Source of the DNA: Dyadobacter jiangsuensis
Lineage (GTDB): Bacteria > Bacteroidota > Bacteroidia > Cytophagales > Spirosomataceae
Assembly: GCF_003014695.1 (NCBI RefSeq)
Contig: NZ_PYAS01000007.1
Span: 310,001 to 374,000 of the forward strand
Length of the DNA: 64,000 nucleotides
Direction of reading: 5' to 3'
Shown: positions 8,491 through 17,665 of the stretch, piece by piece
How the letters are laid out: the number at the start of each line of letters is the position of its first letter
How positions within the stretch are numbered: the first letter of the stretch is position 1
Translations under genes and position numbers: made by a program
Notes under the pieces: generated by a model
Database searches by the model: none
The model's input: only the letters and a program-made list of their open reading frames with translations
What the model was told of the DNA's origin: nothing

Positions 8491-10839
8491 CTACCTAACC
8501 GCGCCATACCCACATTTTGAGCAGATTACATCACTTCTGCGGCTCTCCGGCGTTACTTTCAGGCTCACTAATTTACCCGCTTTCCACTCCCCTTCCACCA
8601 CTGTATTCTTTGGCGCATGAAGCTTGAATTGGACGTCCCAGTCATCCGGCCAGGCAGGCAAAAGATTGATGAAATCCCCGGGCGTCTGCATGAGCATTTC
8701 CTGCAAGCCAATCATCCCTGAGCCGCCCCAGTTGTGATCGGGAACCCAGTCGTGGCCCGGACCCCAGAATGCGGGGAAGCGCCGGCCGGAGTCCTGTAAT
8801 TTTTTGATGGTTAATGCGGCAGCCTCTTCGGTAAGCCCCAGGCGTGCACAAAAGATGTTATCCTGGTGCCAGCTGGTATGGTTGCGGTTTTTGATAGCTT
8901 CCGTATCATATTTCCAGGTATTGATGGCCGTTTCCAGGTCGGGCTTGCCGATACCATAAATGCCGTAGGGAAATACCGGGTACAGCTGCGGAATTTCGGT
9001 GTTCTGGATGCGTTCCCACGCTCTCGCAGGCGCTATCGTGCGATGGCCCTGCATTTCGCGGAAACTCAATGGCGGGATCCTGCTCAACATCTCCTGCCAG
9101 TGTTTGCGCTGCGCCTCGTCACCATATTGAGCAGGTAATGCCAGCATTCGTCCCAGCACGGTTTGGAGTCCCGCCACGGTCGTAGCTGAATTGTAGGCCA
9201 TTTTATAGGTTTCTGCCGCGCTCCCCGGAAAAAGGACAAGGTGGCCGTTCTGATCCAGCTTTGCCGCGCTCCGTTGGGCGGCCAGAAATTGATAATGCTC
9301 ATCGAAAAACACCACGCAGCTTTCAATCAACAGAAGGTAACGTGAGATATCCGTGCCGGTGAAATGCTGCTGGTCGAGAATCATCAGACAGAATTCCAGC
9401 GATGTGTCCCAGAGATATTCCAGCCACTTGTTGTATTCCAGTCCCGGGTCATAACCGGCCGGGCGTTTCGAAGTGTATTCGGCATAGTTGGGCAGACCGA
9501 AGTTCTCGATTTGCTCGGTAAACGAGGCCCCTTTATGACCCCAATAGTGCTGCGTGCGCATTTCAGCATTGCTTAAAATGCGTTGATAAAACTCAAATTG
9601 CGGCGTCATCATGTCAAAATCACCGCTTTTGAGCATGGGCCAGTAAACAAGCCGCTGGTTCTGCGCCGTGAAAATACCCCCGCCCCAGTTGCGATGGTCG
9701 GCCGTGAAATGGTAGGAAGTATCTACCCAAACCGGGTCGTAGGTAAACAGACCGCCGTTGAATTTGGTCGGGTATGTTCCGAATGCATTGCACCCGAGCA
9801 TGTAGCGGAAAAGCTGGTAGTTACGCCCCACCTGCCAAACGCGCGAAGCACTATCTTTTTTGCTCACATTCAAGGCAATATGGCTCCGCTGCCAGTATTG
9901 TTTCCACCATTCGAGCGTTTTAGTCCGCGCCATTTTCTCCTCTGTCTTAGCGCGGGCAATGGTTTCCAAAAGGCCCTTTTTCCAAACGGCAACATCCTTT
10001 TGCTGGTCAGTATGCAAGTAAATGCTCAGTTGGATACTGCGTGAAGGGGATTTGCTTTTCAATCCAAAGCCTTTGAATGCCGCATCGGCATACCGGCCTG
10101 TGACAACCGACGGATCGGCGACCATGTTTTCCCCCGCCATCCAGCCACCATAAGTCAGGTTAGCCAGTGGATTCCAGAGTTTGGATTTCACGGCTTCCAG
10201 CTTTTGCTGGCCGACGGTCAGATCAAAAATCGTAGAATCCCGGTTCTGGTGGTAGAACAACACGCCATTGCCCTCGTGCCTTACACTGTCCGGAAAAACG
10301 GGCACTTTCGGCGCGGCCCATTTGTAGGAACTGGCACTTCTTGCATTTCCTTTTAGATCCGTTGGCTCCGTTCGCCAGCTTTCGTACCAGGTTTGCGCCG
10401 AAACGGGGCTGCTGCCATCGATATCAACATGCACCACCGGCTTGAAAACATCCACCCAAACTTTTACCGTAACATTCAGCTTTCCTTTTTTTCCTGAGAC
10501 CTCCACATACCCCTGCTGCAACTTCAACTCTTGCTGAAAGCGTTCGCCCGCATCAAAGAGATTAGGAGAAAGCCTCACACGCACGCGCCCGAGCTTGGGA
10601 AGCACATTATTTTCATCAAAAACGCCGCTGCGCGAAATGTAGAAAAGCAAATCACCCTGCTCAACCCACACATTCAACCCGATATCACCGCCTCCGCAAG
10701 GCATCGATTCACCCGAATTCCGGCTTTGGCTCGCCCATTTCAAGTTGTACTGCTCCGGTAAAAACCCTTGCGCCACGGCCGGCAAACTATTGACAATCAA
10801 GAATAAAATCAGAGCGAACCGGCAATAGCTACTAAGCAT
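8491..10839 (-). CDS. Secreted DUF5703-like putative glycoside hydrolase (six-hairpin fold, GH95-related)
   Basis: A 782-residue exported protein with signal peptide MLSSYCRFALILFLIVNSLPAVAQ. The N-terminal third is a beta-sandwich beginning NLKWASQSRNSGESMPCGGGDIGLNVW, which resembles DUF5703 and the N-terminal domain of GH95-type enzymes. The remainder looks like an (alpha/alpha)6 barrel with repeated Trp-rich motifs (DHRNWGGGIFTAQNQRLVYWP, GPGHDWVPDHNWGGSGMIGLQEML). The C-terminal segment ends in a short beta domain (LPAWPDDWDVQFKLHAPKNTVVEG) as in GH95/GH65 relatives. It is the last gene of the susC-led PUL, 20 bases after the TIM-barrel gene. Substrate unknown; a pectin side-chain sugar is the contextual guess. 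The last 15 residues carry CSKCGYG, an odd Cys pair. Confidence 0.72.
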   Translation of the reverse strand: MLSSYCRFALILFLIVNSLPAVAQGFLPEQYNLKWASQSRNSGESMPCGGGDIGLNVWVEQGDLLFYISRSGVFDENNVLPKLGRVRVRLSPNLFDAGERFQQELKLQQGYVEVSGKKGKLNVTVKVWVDVFKPVVHVDIDGSSPVSAQTWYESWRTEPTDLKGNARSASSYKWAAPKVPVFPDSVRHEGNGVLFYHQNRDSTIFDLTVGQQKLEAVKSKLWNPLANLTYGGWMAGENMVADPSVVTGRYADAAFKGFGLKSKSPSRSIQLSIYLHTDQQKDVAVWKKGLLETIARAKTEEKMARTKTLEWWKQYWQRSHIALNVSKKDSASRVWQVGRNYQLFRYMLGCNAFGTYPTKFNGGLFTYDPVWVDTSYHFTADHRNWGGGIFTAQNQRLVYWPMLKSGDFDMMTPQFEFYQRILSNAEMRTQHYWGHKGASFTEQIENFGLPNYAEYTSKRPAGYDPGLEYNKWLEYLWDTSLEFCLMILDQQHFTGTDISRYLLLIESCVVFFDEHYQFLAAQRSAAKLDQNGHLVLFPGSAAETYKMAYNSATTVAGLQTVLGRMLALPAQYGDEAQRKHWQEMLSRIPPLSFREMQGHRTIAPARAWERIQNTEIPQLYPVFPYGIYGIGKPDLETAINTWKYDTEAIKNRNHTSWHQDNIFCARLGLTEEAAALTIKKLQDSGRRFPAFWGPGHDWVPDHNWGGSGMIGLQEMLMQTPGDFINLLPAWPDDWDVQFKLHAPKNTVVEGEWKAGKLVSLKVTPESRRSDVICSKCGYGAVR

Positions 10840-10859
10840 GAAATGGCAGAATTGAAAAA

Positions 10860-11759
10860 TCAGGACTGAAAAACGGTTTTCATAAAAGCAGTATTGGCAC
10901 TGAAATTACCTTTCACGTCGCGCGGCTTATTCGCATCGCGCGAGCGCTCGATCACGAGCCAGCCTTTCCAGCCCATTTTGTCGAGCGTAGCCTTCACTTT
11001 CTGCATGTCGAGCCGTGTATTGTTTTGAAGCCAGACACCGTCCTCATCGGTACAATGGATCTGGCAAATGCGGTTTTTACCCAAAATGCGCAGCTCGTCG
11101 CACAAGTCGCGGCCCTCTTTGAGCGGATTGGAAAAATTGAAATAGATCTGAATGCTTTTAGAGCCGATCTCTTTCAGCAGCTCCACCTCTCCTTTCGCAT
11201 CCAGCGCAGTTTCAATACCGATCACCACACCGGCCTTCTCAGCCATTTTGCCTACCGTTTTCAGCCTTTCCACAATCGCTGGCCTCAGTTCCGGATTTTT
11301 AACCAGATCGCCCTGAATACCCAGCGGCAGAAATGCGGTTTTGATATTCATTTGTTTCATCGTCTCAATGCAGTCGCCCACCATTTTCTCTGCACCGTCG
11401 CGTTTGGCAAACGATTGTGCATAAAAACCGGTCATAGCCAGCGAACAGATTTCCAGGTTCAGCGCTTTGGCTTTATCGAGATATTGCTGCCGCACAGCCG
11501 GGTCGGCCAGCTTGTTGTCGAACGTCGGCCGGTCGCCCAGGCCGCCCATATCCACTTCCAGGCCATCGGCCCCGATTTCGCCTGCGAGAGGCAATGCACT
11601 GATTTTCTGCCTCTTCAAAATCATCAGATCGATCACCGCAATCTTGTACCGTGCTTTTTTCGATGTAATGCGCATTCCGGATATTTCCGATGCCCACGAC
11701 GAAAACGGTGCTGCCACGATTCCGGCAGCGCAGACATTCAAAAAATTTCTTCTTTTCAT
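10860..11759 (-). CDS. Sugar phosphate isomerase/epimerase-like TIM-barrel protein, exported
   Basis: A 299-residue protein of the xylose-isomerase-like/AP-endonuclease-2 TIM-barrel superfamily. The N-terminus MKRRNFLNVCAAGIVAAPFSSWAS looks like a Tat-type or Sec signal, as is common for these proteins in Bacteroidota PULs. Barrel motifs are DGLEVDMGGLG, CSLAMTGFYAQSF, VVIGIETALDAKGEVELL, IQIYFNFSNPL, QIHCTDEDG and GWLVIERSRD; the Glu, Asp, His and Glu positions expected for the divalent-metal site are all available. It lies 9 bases after the sialidase-fold gene. It probably isomerises or epimerises a periplasmic sugar released by the PUL enzymes; substrate unknown. Confidence 0.78.
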   Translation of the reverse strand: MKRRNFLNVCAAGIVAAPFSSWASEISGMRITSKKARYKIAVIDLMILKRQKISALPLAGEIGADGLEVDMGGLGDRPTFDNKLADPAVRQQYLDKAKALNLEICSLAMTGFYAQSFAKRDGAEKMVGDCIETMKQMNIKTAFLPLGIQGDLVKNPELRPAIVERLKTVGKMAEKAGVVIGIETALDAKGEVELLKEIGSKSIQIYFNFSNPLKEGRDLCDELRILGKNRICQIHCTDEDGVWLQNNTRLDMQKVKATLDKMGWKGWLVIERSRDANKPRDVKGNFSANTAFMKTVFQS

Positions 11760-11768
11760 GATTCAGAG

Positions 11769-12869
11769 TCAAATGGGCCACTGTTCCTCCACGATCGCCT
11801 TGCCTTTGAGCTTCGACGGGTCGATTTTCACGTGCTTGATGCGCTGCCGGCGCCAGGTGTAAACGATGTGAACCATCCCGTCGGCCGTCTGGATCACCGA
11901 CGGGTACGAATACTGGCTGATCGGCGAATCTTCCAAAACCAATACCGCCTCCCAGTTTTTGCCGTCTTTGGAAACAGCCACATTCAGCGGGGTACGCGGT
12001 CCTTTCGGCTGACCAACCGGCGGTTTCACGTGGTTGTAAACGAGCAGCTGCCGGCCATCCTTCAACGTCACGGCGTCGGTACCCGAGTTGTTATTCGGTA
12101 ACGTCGAGGGCACCACCTCCGACCAAGTCTTCCCCCCGTCTTTCGACCACGACTCCACAATCGAGCGGCTCTGGCTTCGGCACAGGATCTGCATATCGCC
12201 ATTGGCATAGGTCAACAGGCTCGGCTGGATAGCTTTAACGGTTTTTCCGTCATTCAGCGGCCCAACCTTCCGCCAGGTCTTACCAAAATCGGGCGTCACC
12301 TCGAAATGCACCCGCCAGCCGCCTTCTCCCTCAGTACTCGACGGGCACCACAGCTCGCCATTCGCCAGCAGTACCGGTTTGTTTTTAATAGGCCCCAAAA
12401 AGCCTTCCTGCAATTCAGCCGGCTTCGACCACGTTTTGCCATTGTCTTTGGAGGTGATCAGAAATCCCTTCCAGCCCGGCACATTAGGCCCTACCTTGTA
12501 AAAAAGCATCAGCTCGCCCTTCGGTATCTGGTACAAAACCGGGTTCCAGCAGGCATAGCGCAGCTTTTCGTTCACAATGCCGTTCGCCACTTCTACGGGC
12601 GCCGTCCACTTACCGTTTTCGATACGGCTCACCCAGATACCCACATCGGGGTTACGCTCTTTTGTACCTCCAAACCAGGCTGCTACCAGCCCCGCGGGCG
12701 TCTCGGCAATGGTGGAAGCGTGGCTTTCCGGAAATGGCGCGGCTTCAAAAATGTTTTCATCGACGAGGATACCGTCTTTAAAGCTCTGTGCATCGACAGG
12801 CTGCGTCAAAAGAGCCGCGGTGCCGCATAGCAGCCATTTAAGCAATGTTTTTCGCATGGTTTTTTGCAT
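11769..12869 (-). CDS. Sialidase-fold (BNR/Asp-box) secreted glycosidase-like protein
   Basis: A 366-residue protein with a signal peptide (TLLKWLLCGTAALLTQPVDA). A six-bladed propeller is indicated by four Asp-box-like motifs: SKDNGKTWSKP, TPDFGKTWRKV, SKDGGKTWSEV and SKDGKNWEAV. Other hallmarks are ESHASTIAETPAGLVAAWFGGTKE near the N-terminus and YSYPSVIQTADGMVHIVYTW near the C-terminus. Automatic annotation would call it exo-alpha-sialidase, but the usual FRIP arginine motif is not seen and the PUL context is pectic, so release of sialic acid is doubtful; a KDO/DHA-like or uronic-acid activity, or a lyase, is possible. An alternative start at 12857 is equally good. Confidence 0.78.
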   Translation of the reverse strand: MQKTMRKTLLKWLLCGTAALLTQPVDAQSFKDGILVDENIFEAAPFPESHASTIAETPAGLVAAWFGGTKERNPDVGIWVSRIENGKWTAPVEVANGIVNEKLRYACWNPVLYQIPKGELMLFYKVGPNVPGWKGFLITSKDNGKTWSKPAELQEGFLGPIKNKPVLLANGELWCPSSTEGEGGWRVHFEVTPDFGKTWRKVGPLNDGKTVKAIQPSLLTYANGDMQILCRSQSRSIVESWSKDGGKTWSEVVPSTLPNNNSGTDAVTLKDGRQLLVYNHVKPPVGQPKGPRTPLNVAVSKDGKNWEAVLVLEDSPISQYSYPSVIQTADGMVHIVYTWRRQRIKHVKIDPSKLKGKAIVEEQWPI

Positions 12870-12892
12870 TGGAATGTAGGTTAATGCAGGGT

Positions 12893-14446
12893 TTAAGGGT
12901 TAATTAAAATCTTTGAAATTCGCTCGGAGGAGCCCGCTTTTTGGCCGTTCACAAAAACCTGCAAGCCCCGGCCCTTTTTATAGTGGCTGCCATCGCGGTC
13001 CCAGAGAATGGTGAGGCGCTTGCCGTGGTAATGCACATCGTCGAGACAAAACCAGTCCCATTTATCCTGCGGTATGAGCGGGTTCACCTCGATTACCTCA
13101 TCCGCACGCGGGCGCAGGCCGACGAGGCCGGTAATGATCAGGTCGTTGAACGTCGAATGGTTGTAGTAGCGGCTGCGCTCCTGGTCGCCTTTGAGCCAGT
13201 AACCGGTCTTTTCATCGAGGTATTCGCCGATGTAAGGCTTGCCACGGTAATACTGCGATTCCACATATTTTTCCAGCAATCCGAAATAGGTCGTATCCGC
13301 TACTACCGTGGGTTTCGGCGCATTCAGGCGATTGGCCAGGCCTGTCAGCGTCTGAGCGGTAGCGAAAGGCCAGACGGCACCGTCCCATTCGCATTGGCAG
13401 CAGCCATGTGTGCGAAATTCGGGGTGGCGACGCTCGGCGGTAGTAAGGCCGAATGGCGCCTGGAAGCCCGTCGGGTCCGACACCTGCCGCCAGGCCGCAT
13501 CGTGCTGCTCATCCGGTAAATTGAAATACCACGGTACGAAGCCGATCGCCTCGCGCACACCCGCAAAAGGCCCTTTTCCGCGCTTCTTTACTGTTTCAAA
13601 AAAGGCGCTATCGGCATTCCATAACTTACTATCGATCAATCGCTTCAAAGTATCCGCCTTGCTTTCGTAAAGTCCGGCCATCGCCTGATCGCCTTTCAAT
13701 GCCGCAATGGCCGAAAGCGCTTTGGCATTACCATACATATAACTGTTGATCGTGGGGCGCGCATTCTGCTCGCGACGGCCTCCGCTCAGCGATTCTTCCA
13801 TGCCGTCTTTCACATCGGTCTGCCAGAAAAGCCCGCTTTCGGTTCGACGGTCTTTTTCCCAGGCTTTGTATTCCGAATCGAGGTCAGGAAGCATATCAAG
13901 CAGGAATACCTTGTCCTGCGTCACTTTATAGCGGTTGTACAATGCATCGGCGGTCCAGCTGCTGAAATTGAGCAGCTTTTTCATGCGTGCGCCGTTATTC
14001 CCCCGGAACCACACGTGTACATTATCATTCAGGTAACGCTGGTCGTGCAGCCACCTGCCTTCGTAAATATGATGGCCGAGGGCGCAACTGATCATATTGT
14101 ACTGATCTGCGTAATTCCGGTCGACCAGAAACTCGGTGATCACAAACCCCTGCGGCGTGTTATGAATATGCTTCCGGTACGTCCACCAGCGGTAGTAGTA
14201 AATCTCCCGGAAATTATCCTGCGGACAGTCGAACAGCGGGATATTGGCCTTCATCCACTCCCACGACTGCGCATTCGGGATCGCATTCACCTTATTCTCA
14301 TCCTCCATCCGGTTGAAATACGCCACGTGGTGCCGGTAGTCCTCCGCTTTCAAAACCGCAGGACCGGTCGCTTTTCTCGCACAGCCTGTCAGGCCCACCA
14401 GAGCGATGCCTATTACTCCCAACCCAATTTTTAAATACCCCATCAT
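12893..14446 (-). CDS. Lipoprotein glycoside hydrolase with MGH1-like (alpha/alpha)6 domain
   Basis: A 517-residue lipoprotein: MMGYLKIGLGVIGIALVGLTGCARK is a type II signal with lipobox LTGC. The start at 14446 overlaps the stop of the preceding gene (ATGA), indicating coupling; an ATG five codons upstream is less likely. The catalytic region resembles the mannosylglycerate hydrolase/GH63 six-hairpin fold, with FRGNNGARMKKLLNFSSW, a SYMYGNAKALSAIAALKGD helix pair, HGCCQCEWDGAVWPFATAQTL (candidate acid Asp) and YNHSTFNDLIITGLVGLRP. It would be surface-anchored or periplasmic. Target linkage is unknown; the locus suggests a terminal residue of a pectic oligosaccharide. Confidence 0.77.
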   Translation of the reverse strand: MMGYLKIGLGVIGIALVGLTGCARKATGPAVLKAEDYRHHVAYFNRMEDENKVNAIPNAQSWEWMKANIPLFDCPQDNFREIYYYRWWTYRKHIHNTPQGFVITEFLVDRNYADQYNMISCALGHHIYEGRWLHDQRYLNDNVHVWFRGNNGARMKKLLNFSSWTADALYNRYKVTQDKVFLLDMLPDLDSEYKAWEKDRRTESGLFWQTDVKDGMEESLSGGRREQNARPTINSYMYGNAKALSAIAALKGDQAMAGLYESKADTLKRLIDSKLWNADSAFFETVKKRGKGPFAGVREAIGFVPWYFNLPDEQHDAAWRQVSDPTGFQAPFGLTTAERRHPEFRTHGCCQCEWDGAVWPFATAQTLTGLANRLNAPKPTVVADTTYFGLLEKYVESQYYRGKPYIGEYLDEKTGYWLKGDQERSRYYNHSTFNDLIITGLVGLRPRADEVIEVNPLIPQDKWDWFCLDDVHYHGKRLTILWDRDGSHYKKGRGLQVFVNGQKAGSSERISKILINP

Positions 14447-17400
14447 TTTTTCGAAAACCAATAAATCACCGGACCAGCTTCTTTGGAAGTTATTGAAACC
14501 ACTTTTCCTCCTTTTATTTTTTCAGGTTTTCCCAACACGGCACCCGTTCGTGCATTAATACGCTGCATTTGATAATTCCCATTGAACTGCGTGAGATCCG
14601 CTTGCGAAACCGCATTATTCTCCTGGTAAATGACAAGCCCCTCGCCCGCTTTGGATAAAACATATTGCCGGTTATCCCGCGGCAGCAATTCCGATTGCCG
14701 TTCCGCACGCTCTTTCAAATCCACAGGCTCCATCGCGGACACTGCCTCCAAAAATCCCTTCGGCAATACGGGTACCGCACTGACCGAGCCACCGGCAAGC
14801 AGCACCGCCCAGGCATTTTGTTCCGCGCCATTCGCGTTGTAAAGCACGGCTTTCGTTGGATATTTCTTTTTGTATTCCAAAACCGCATTGTACACCGAAC
14901 CGAACGACACCTTACCCACTTTCTGAATGCGCGCGTGCTGCCTCGGAGCCAGATTTTTGCCGCCTTCCGGCGCATAATCGGTACCATTTTCGCGGCGGTG
15001 CCAGTAGCGAATGTCGATGATATCCACCAATGCGGTATATTTCGGATCGGTCAGGATCGCGTCTTGCACATCTTTGGTCGTACTCAATGCTACCAAGGCA
15101 TTTTGGGCCTTCTCCCGCTCCCATTCGCCGATCACATCCAGCCAAAACTGCACAAAATGCAACGGCCCCGTGTACTCGGCACTAATAAACTGGATCACAC
15201 CGCTTTGCCCGGCAAAATTATCGAGACACTGCCGGATATAGGCCCGGTGCAATGCCCTGCGTTCGGGATTGCTGATGTCATAAAACTGATCAGCGATGAA
15301 TATCCGCTTGTCGCCCGCGTAAGGTGGCGGTTCGGGGAAGCCGGGCTGATTGATATTGTTAGCAGTCCGCCAGGGGAAATCGGCATAATGCGCCCCCGCT
15401 TCGAGGATGTTGTGCTGGAAATAGTTTTGATGGTACAACAAAAGCCCCTTCTGATCGGCCAGTGATACAAACTCGCGCAGACGGTTCCAGTACCATTCGT
15501 TATAGTGCGTCAAATCATATTTGCTAAGGTTGTCCCAGGCGGCGCCCTGTCCGCTTCTGGCAAACGGCTGCTCGTAAAACGGCGGCCATGTTTCGCCGTC
15601 GATGCGGCGGACGCGTTCGTGGTCATCGCGTCGGCGATCGTACCAGAGGCCGTAATTATGGTCCACGACGGTGATGTGCTGTGCTTGGAGCGAGTCGGTC
15701 ATTTCGGCAAGATCGTCGGTGAAGCCCTTGCCTGCGCGCCCAGGCACATAACGGGTAATGTGCGGCTTCGCGGCCCGCACGTCGTGCAGGCGAATGCTTC
15801 CGCGCCACCAGGGCACCTCATGCCGTGCGCCGGTTACCAATTCGTTGCCGCGTACCAGTCGTCCATTTCGGATCGTTAGCGCAGGCAGTGTGTGCGTGTT
15901 TTTGATTTGATTAAAATTGATTTCATCAATGGATTTCACTCGGGGAGCCACGGAGGAAACCTCCGCAGTAACGACCACTGTGATTGGGTTGCGCTGCACA
16001 GATTGATCGATCCAGTCGGCGAGCAAAACGGCGGATTGATGTGAACCCGCGACCAATGCAGCCGCCTGTTCGAGGCTTGGACTGCTGGACGCCTCGGTTT
16101 CTTTGGGTACGAGGAACGATTTAGCCAAAACCTGCTTGCCCAGCCGGTCGGAGAGCTGCGCGTAATACAAACTCCTGGGCTGGATATGCTCATTCACATT
16201 TTCCCAAAAACCATCACCGGCAAAAGCGGCCCACGCCCCGAATGCAAAGTTTTGCGTTCCCGGCGGTGCAAAATTCTCCATGCGCGACGCCGAGCATTGC
16301 CAGAACACCGAGTTAGCGGCCGTCCATCCGGCACCCTGCCCGTCCTGCCCACGATTTTTGAAACTCAATGCCTGGCCATCCACATTCACGATATCAAACA
16401 ACACGCCGGAAGCCCAGCTATCGATGGCACCGCTGAAACCGTTCGGCAGGTGCGACTCGCATTGCACAAATGCATTCGGACCCGGCGCCAGGTAACCTGT
16501 GGCGAAATCATGCAAGCCATTTTCAGCATAACAGCGCTGGAAGAGCGTCTGCCCGCCCTGCGTAAAAAACGTGTTCCGCCGCTGCCCGGCAATTTCGGAA
16601 ACCGGTTCCAGCGACTTGCAATCCTCGACCGTAATTTTCGACCCCGATTCGTAAACCGCCACCGCCGAGCCGGCTAGGTGCCTGAACGTAACCTGCCTTA
16701 CCCAGGCGTTTTCAATATTTTCAAAAGTAACACCCATCCAGCGATGGTTCTCATCTTTGGAGTTATGCTGGTCAAATGTCGATTCGATGCGGAGGTTCTC
16801 CACGCCAACTTGACTAATGCGGCCCGTCCATTGATAAGGAACCACCAACCCGCCGCCCAGCTTCTCGTCCAACGCGGTGGTAATGGGCGCATCTATCGTA
16901 ATGCTGTTGCCGGAAACGGCCGTTATCGTCCGGTCCCAGGTAACGTCCCGCTGCCCCGGCTTCCAGCCGAGCCAGCCGGTTTCACCACCAAATTCCTCCA
17001 TTTTCAGACCCCTGATCCATTCCGCCGTCGAAGGCCGCACCACGCGAATGCGATCTCCCGGTTTCAGCGAACCTGCATTTTCAACCTCGAATTGCATCGC
17101 ATTTACCGGAACATAGGCATCGGTAATGCGCAGTTTAGGTTTTAATACCACATTATCCTGCCCTACAACCCGGATCACCGTCTCCCGCGTCCGCCCATCG
17201 CCAAGCAATACCGTTCCATTCCCTCCCATTCCAGAGCCCCGCAAAACAACACCTGACTTTTTAATGACAACACCTGACAAAACCCGATGCGTACCCGCAC
17301 CCAGCAACACCGCCCCCCGCAACCCGTTCGCATCGACAGGCAACCCGCCCACATAGTCGATCGCCGCCTGGATGCGCGCCGTGGCGTCATCCTCACGTGC

Positions 17401-17658
17401 AGGGACGGTTACGCGTATGGGCGCATCCGGGATCGCCTGCGCACCCGCCATGTAGCCCGCGTACGAGAAATCCACAATGCGGTTACCGAGCGAATCGGGA
17501 GCATATGCGAGCCGCCCATCTTCGGCCGGGACAACTGGTGATGGCCTTTTAGGTTTCTTCTGACCAAATGCAATGGGTATCAAAAGAAAATACAATCCTG
17601 CCAGCGACAGGATCGTATCGAATTTCATCACCTTAACCAAGTTTCTGAGTTTGTCCAA
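14443..17658 (-). CDS. Large secreted parallel beta-helix protein with DUF6298-like C-terminal half, putative pectin-active enzyme
   Basis: A 1071-residue protein (signal peptide within MKFDTILSLAGLYFLLIPIAFGQ; the ATG at 17628 may be the real start). Residues about 50-520 form a right-handed beta-helix of the pectate-lyase-superfamily type (repeated TFENIENAWVRQVTFRHLAG, ESGSKITVEDCKSLEPVSE, DFATGYLAPGPNAFVQCESHLPNG). The second half (about 580-1000) looks like a TIM-barrel domain (QHITVVDHNYGLWYDRRRDDHERV, VIQFISAEYTGPLHFVQFWLDVIG, ALVDIIDIRYWHRREN) found fused to such helices in Bacteroidota and labelled DUF6298 as far as I recall. Two catalytic-looking modules in one chain suggest a bifunctional lyase/hydrolase. 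The stop overlaps the next start; it begins 7 bases after the PL1 gene. Confidence 0.72.
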   Translation of the reverse strand: MDKLRNLVKVMKFDTILSLAGLYFLLIPIAFGQKKPKRPSPVVPAEDGRLAYAPDSLGNRIVDFSYAGYMAGAQAIPDAPIRVTVPAREDDATARIQAAIDYVGGLPVDANGLRGAVLLGAGTHRVLSGVVIKKSGVVLRGSGMGGNGTVLLGDGRTRETVIRVVGQDNVVLKPKLRITDAYVPVNAMQFEVENAGSLKPGDRIRVVRPSTAEWIRGLKMEEFGGETGWLGWKPGQRDVTWDRTITAVSGNSITIDAPITTALDEKLGGGLVVPYQWTGRISQVGVENLRIESTFDQHNSKDENHRWMGVTFENIENAWVRQVTFRHLAGSAVAVYESGSKITVEDCKSLEPVSEIAGQRRNTFFTQGGQTLFQRCYAENGLHDFATGYLAPGPNAFVQCESHLPNGFSGAIDSWASGVLFDIVNVDGQALSFKNRGQDGQGAGWTAANSVFWQCSASRMENFAPPGTQNFAFGAWAAFAGDGFWENVNEHIQPRSLYYAQLSDRLGKQVLAKSFLVPKETEASSSPSLEQAAALVAGSHQSAVLLADWIDQSVQRNPITVVVTAEVSSVAPRVKSIDEINFNQIKNTHTLPALTIRNGRLVRGNELVTGARHEVPWWRGSIRLHDVRAAKPHITRYVPGRAGKGFTDDLAEMTDSLQAQHITVVDHNYGLWYDRRRDDHERVRRIDGETWPPFYEQPFARSGQGAAWDNLSKYDLTHYNEWYWNRLREFVSLADQKGLLLYHQNYFQHNILEAGAHYADFPWRTANNINQPGFPEPPPYAGDKRIFIADQFYDISNPERRALHRAYIRQCLDNFAGQSGVIQFISAEYTGPLHFVQFWLDVIGEWEREKAQNALVALSTTKDVQDAILTDPKYTALVDIIDIRYWHRRENGTDYAPEGGKNLAPRQHARIQKVGKVSFGSVYNAVLEYKKKYPTKAVLYNANGAEQNAWAVLLAGGSVSAVPVLPKGFLEAVSAMEPVDLKERAERQSELLPRDNRQYVLSKAGEGLVIYQENNAVSQADLTQFNGNYQMQRINARTGAVLGKPEKIKGGKVVSITSKEAGPVIYWFSKK

Positions 17659-17665
17659 TGGAGTA

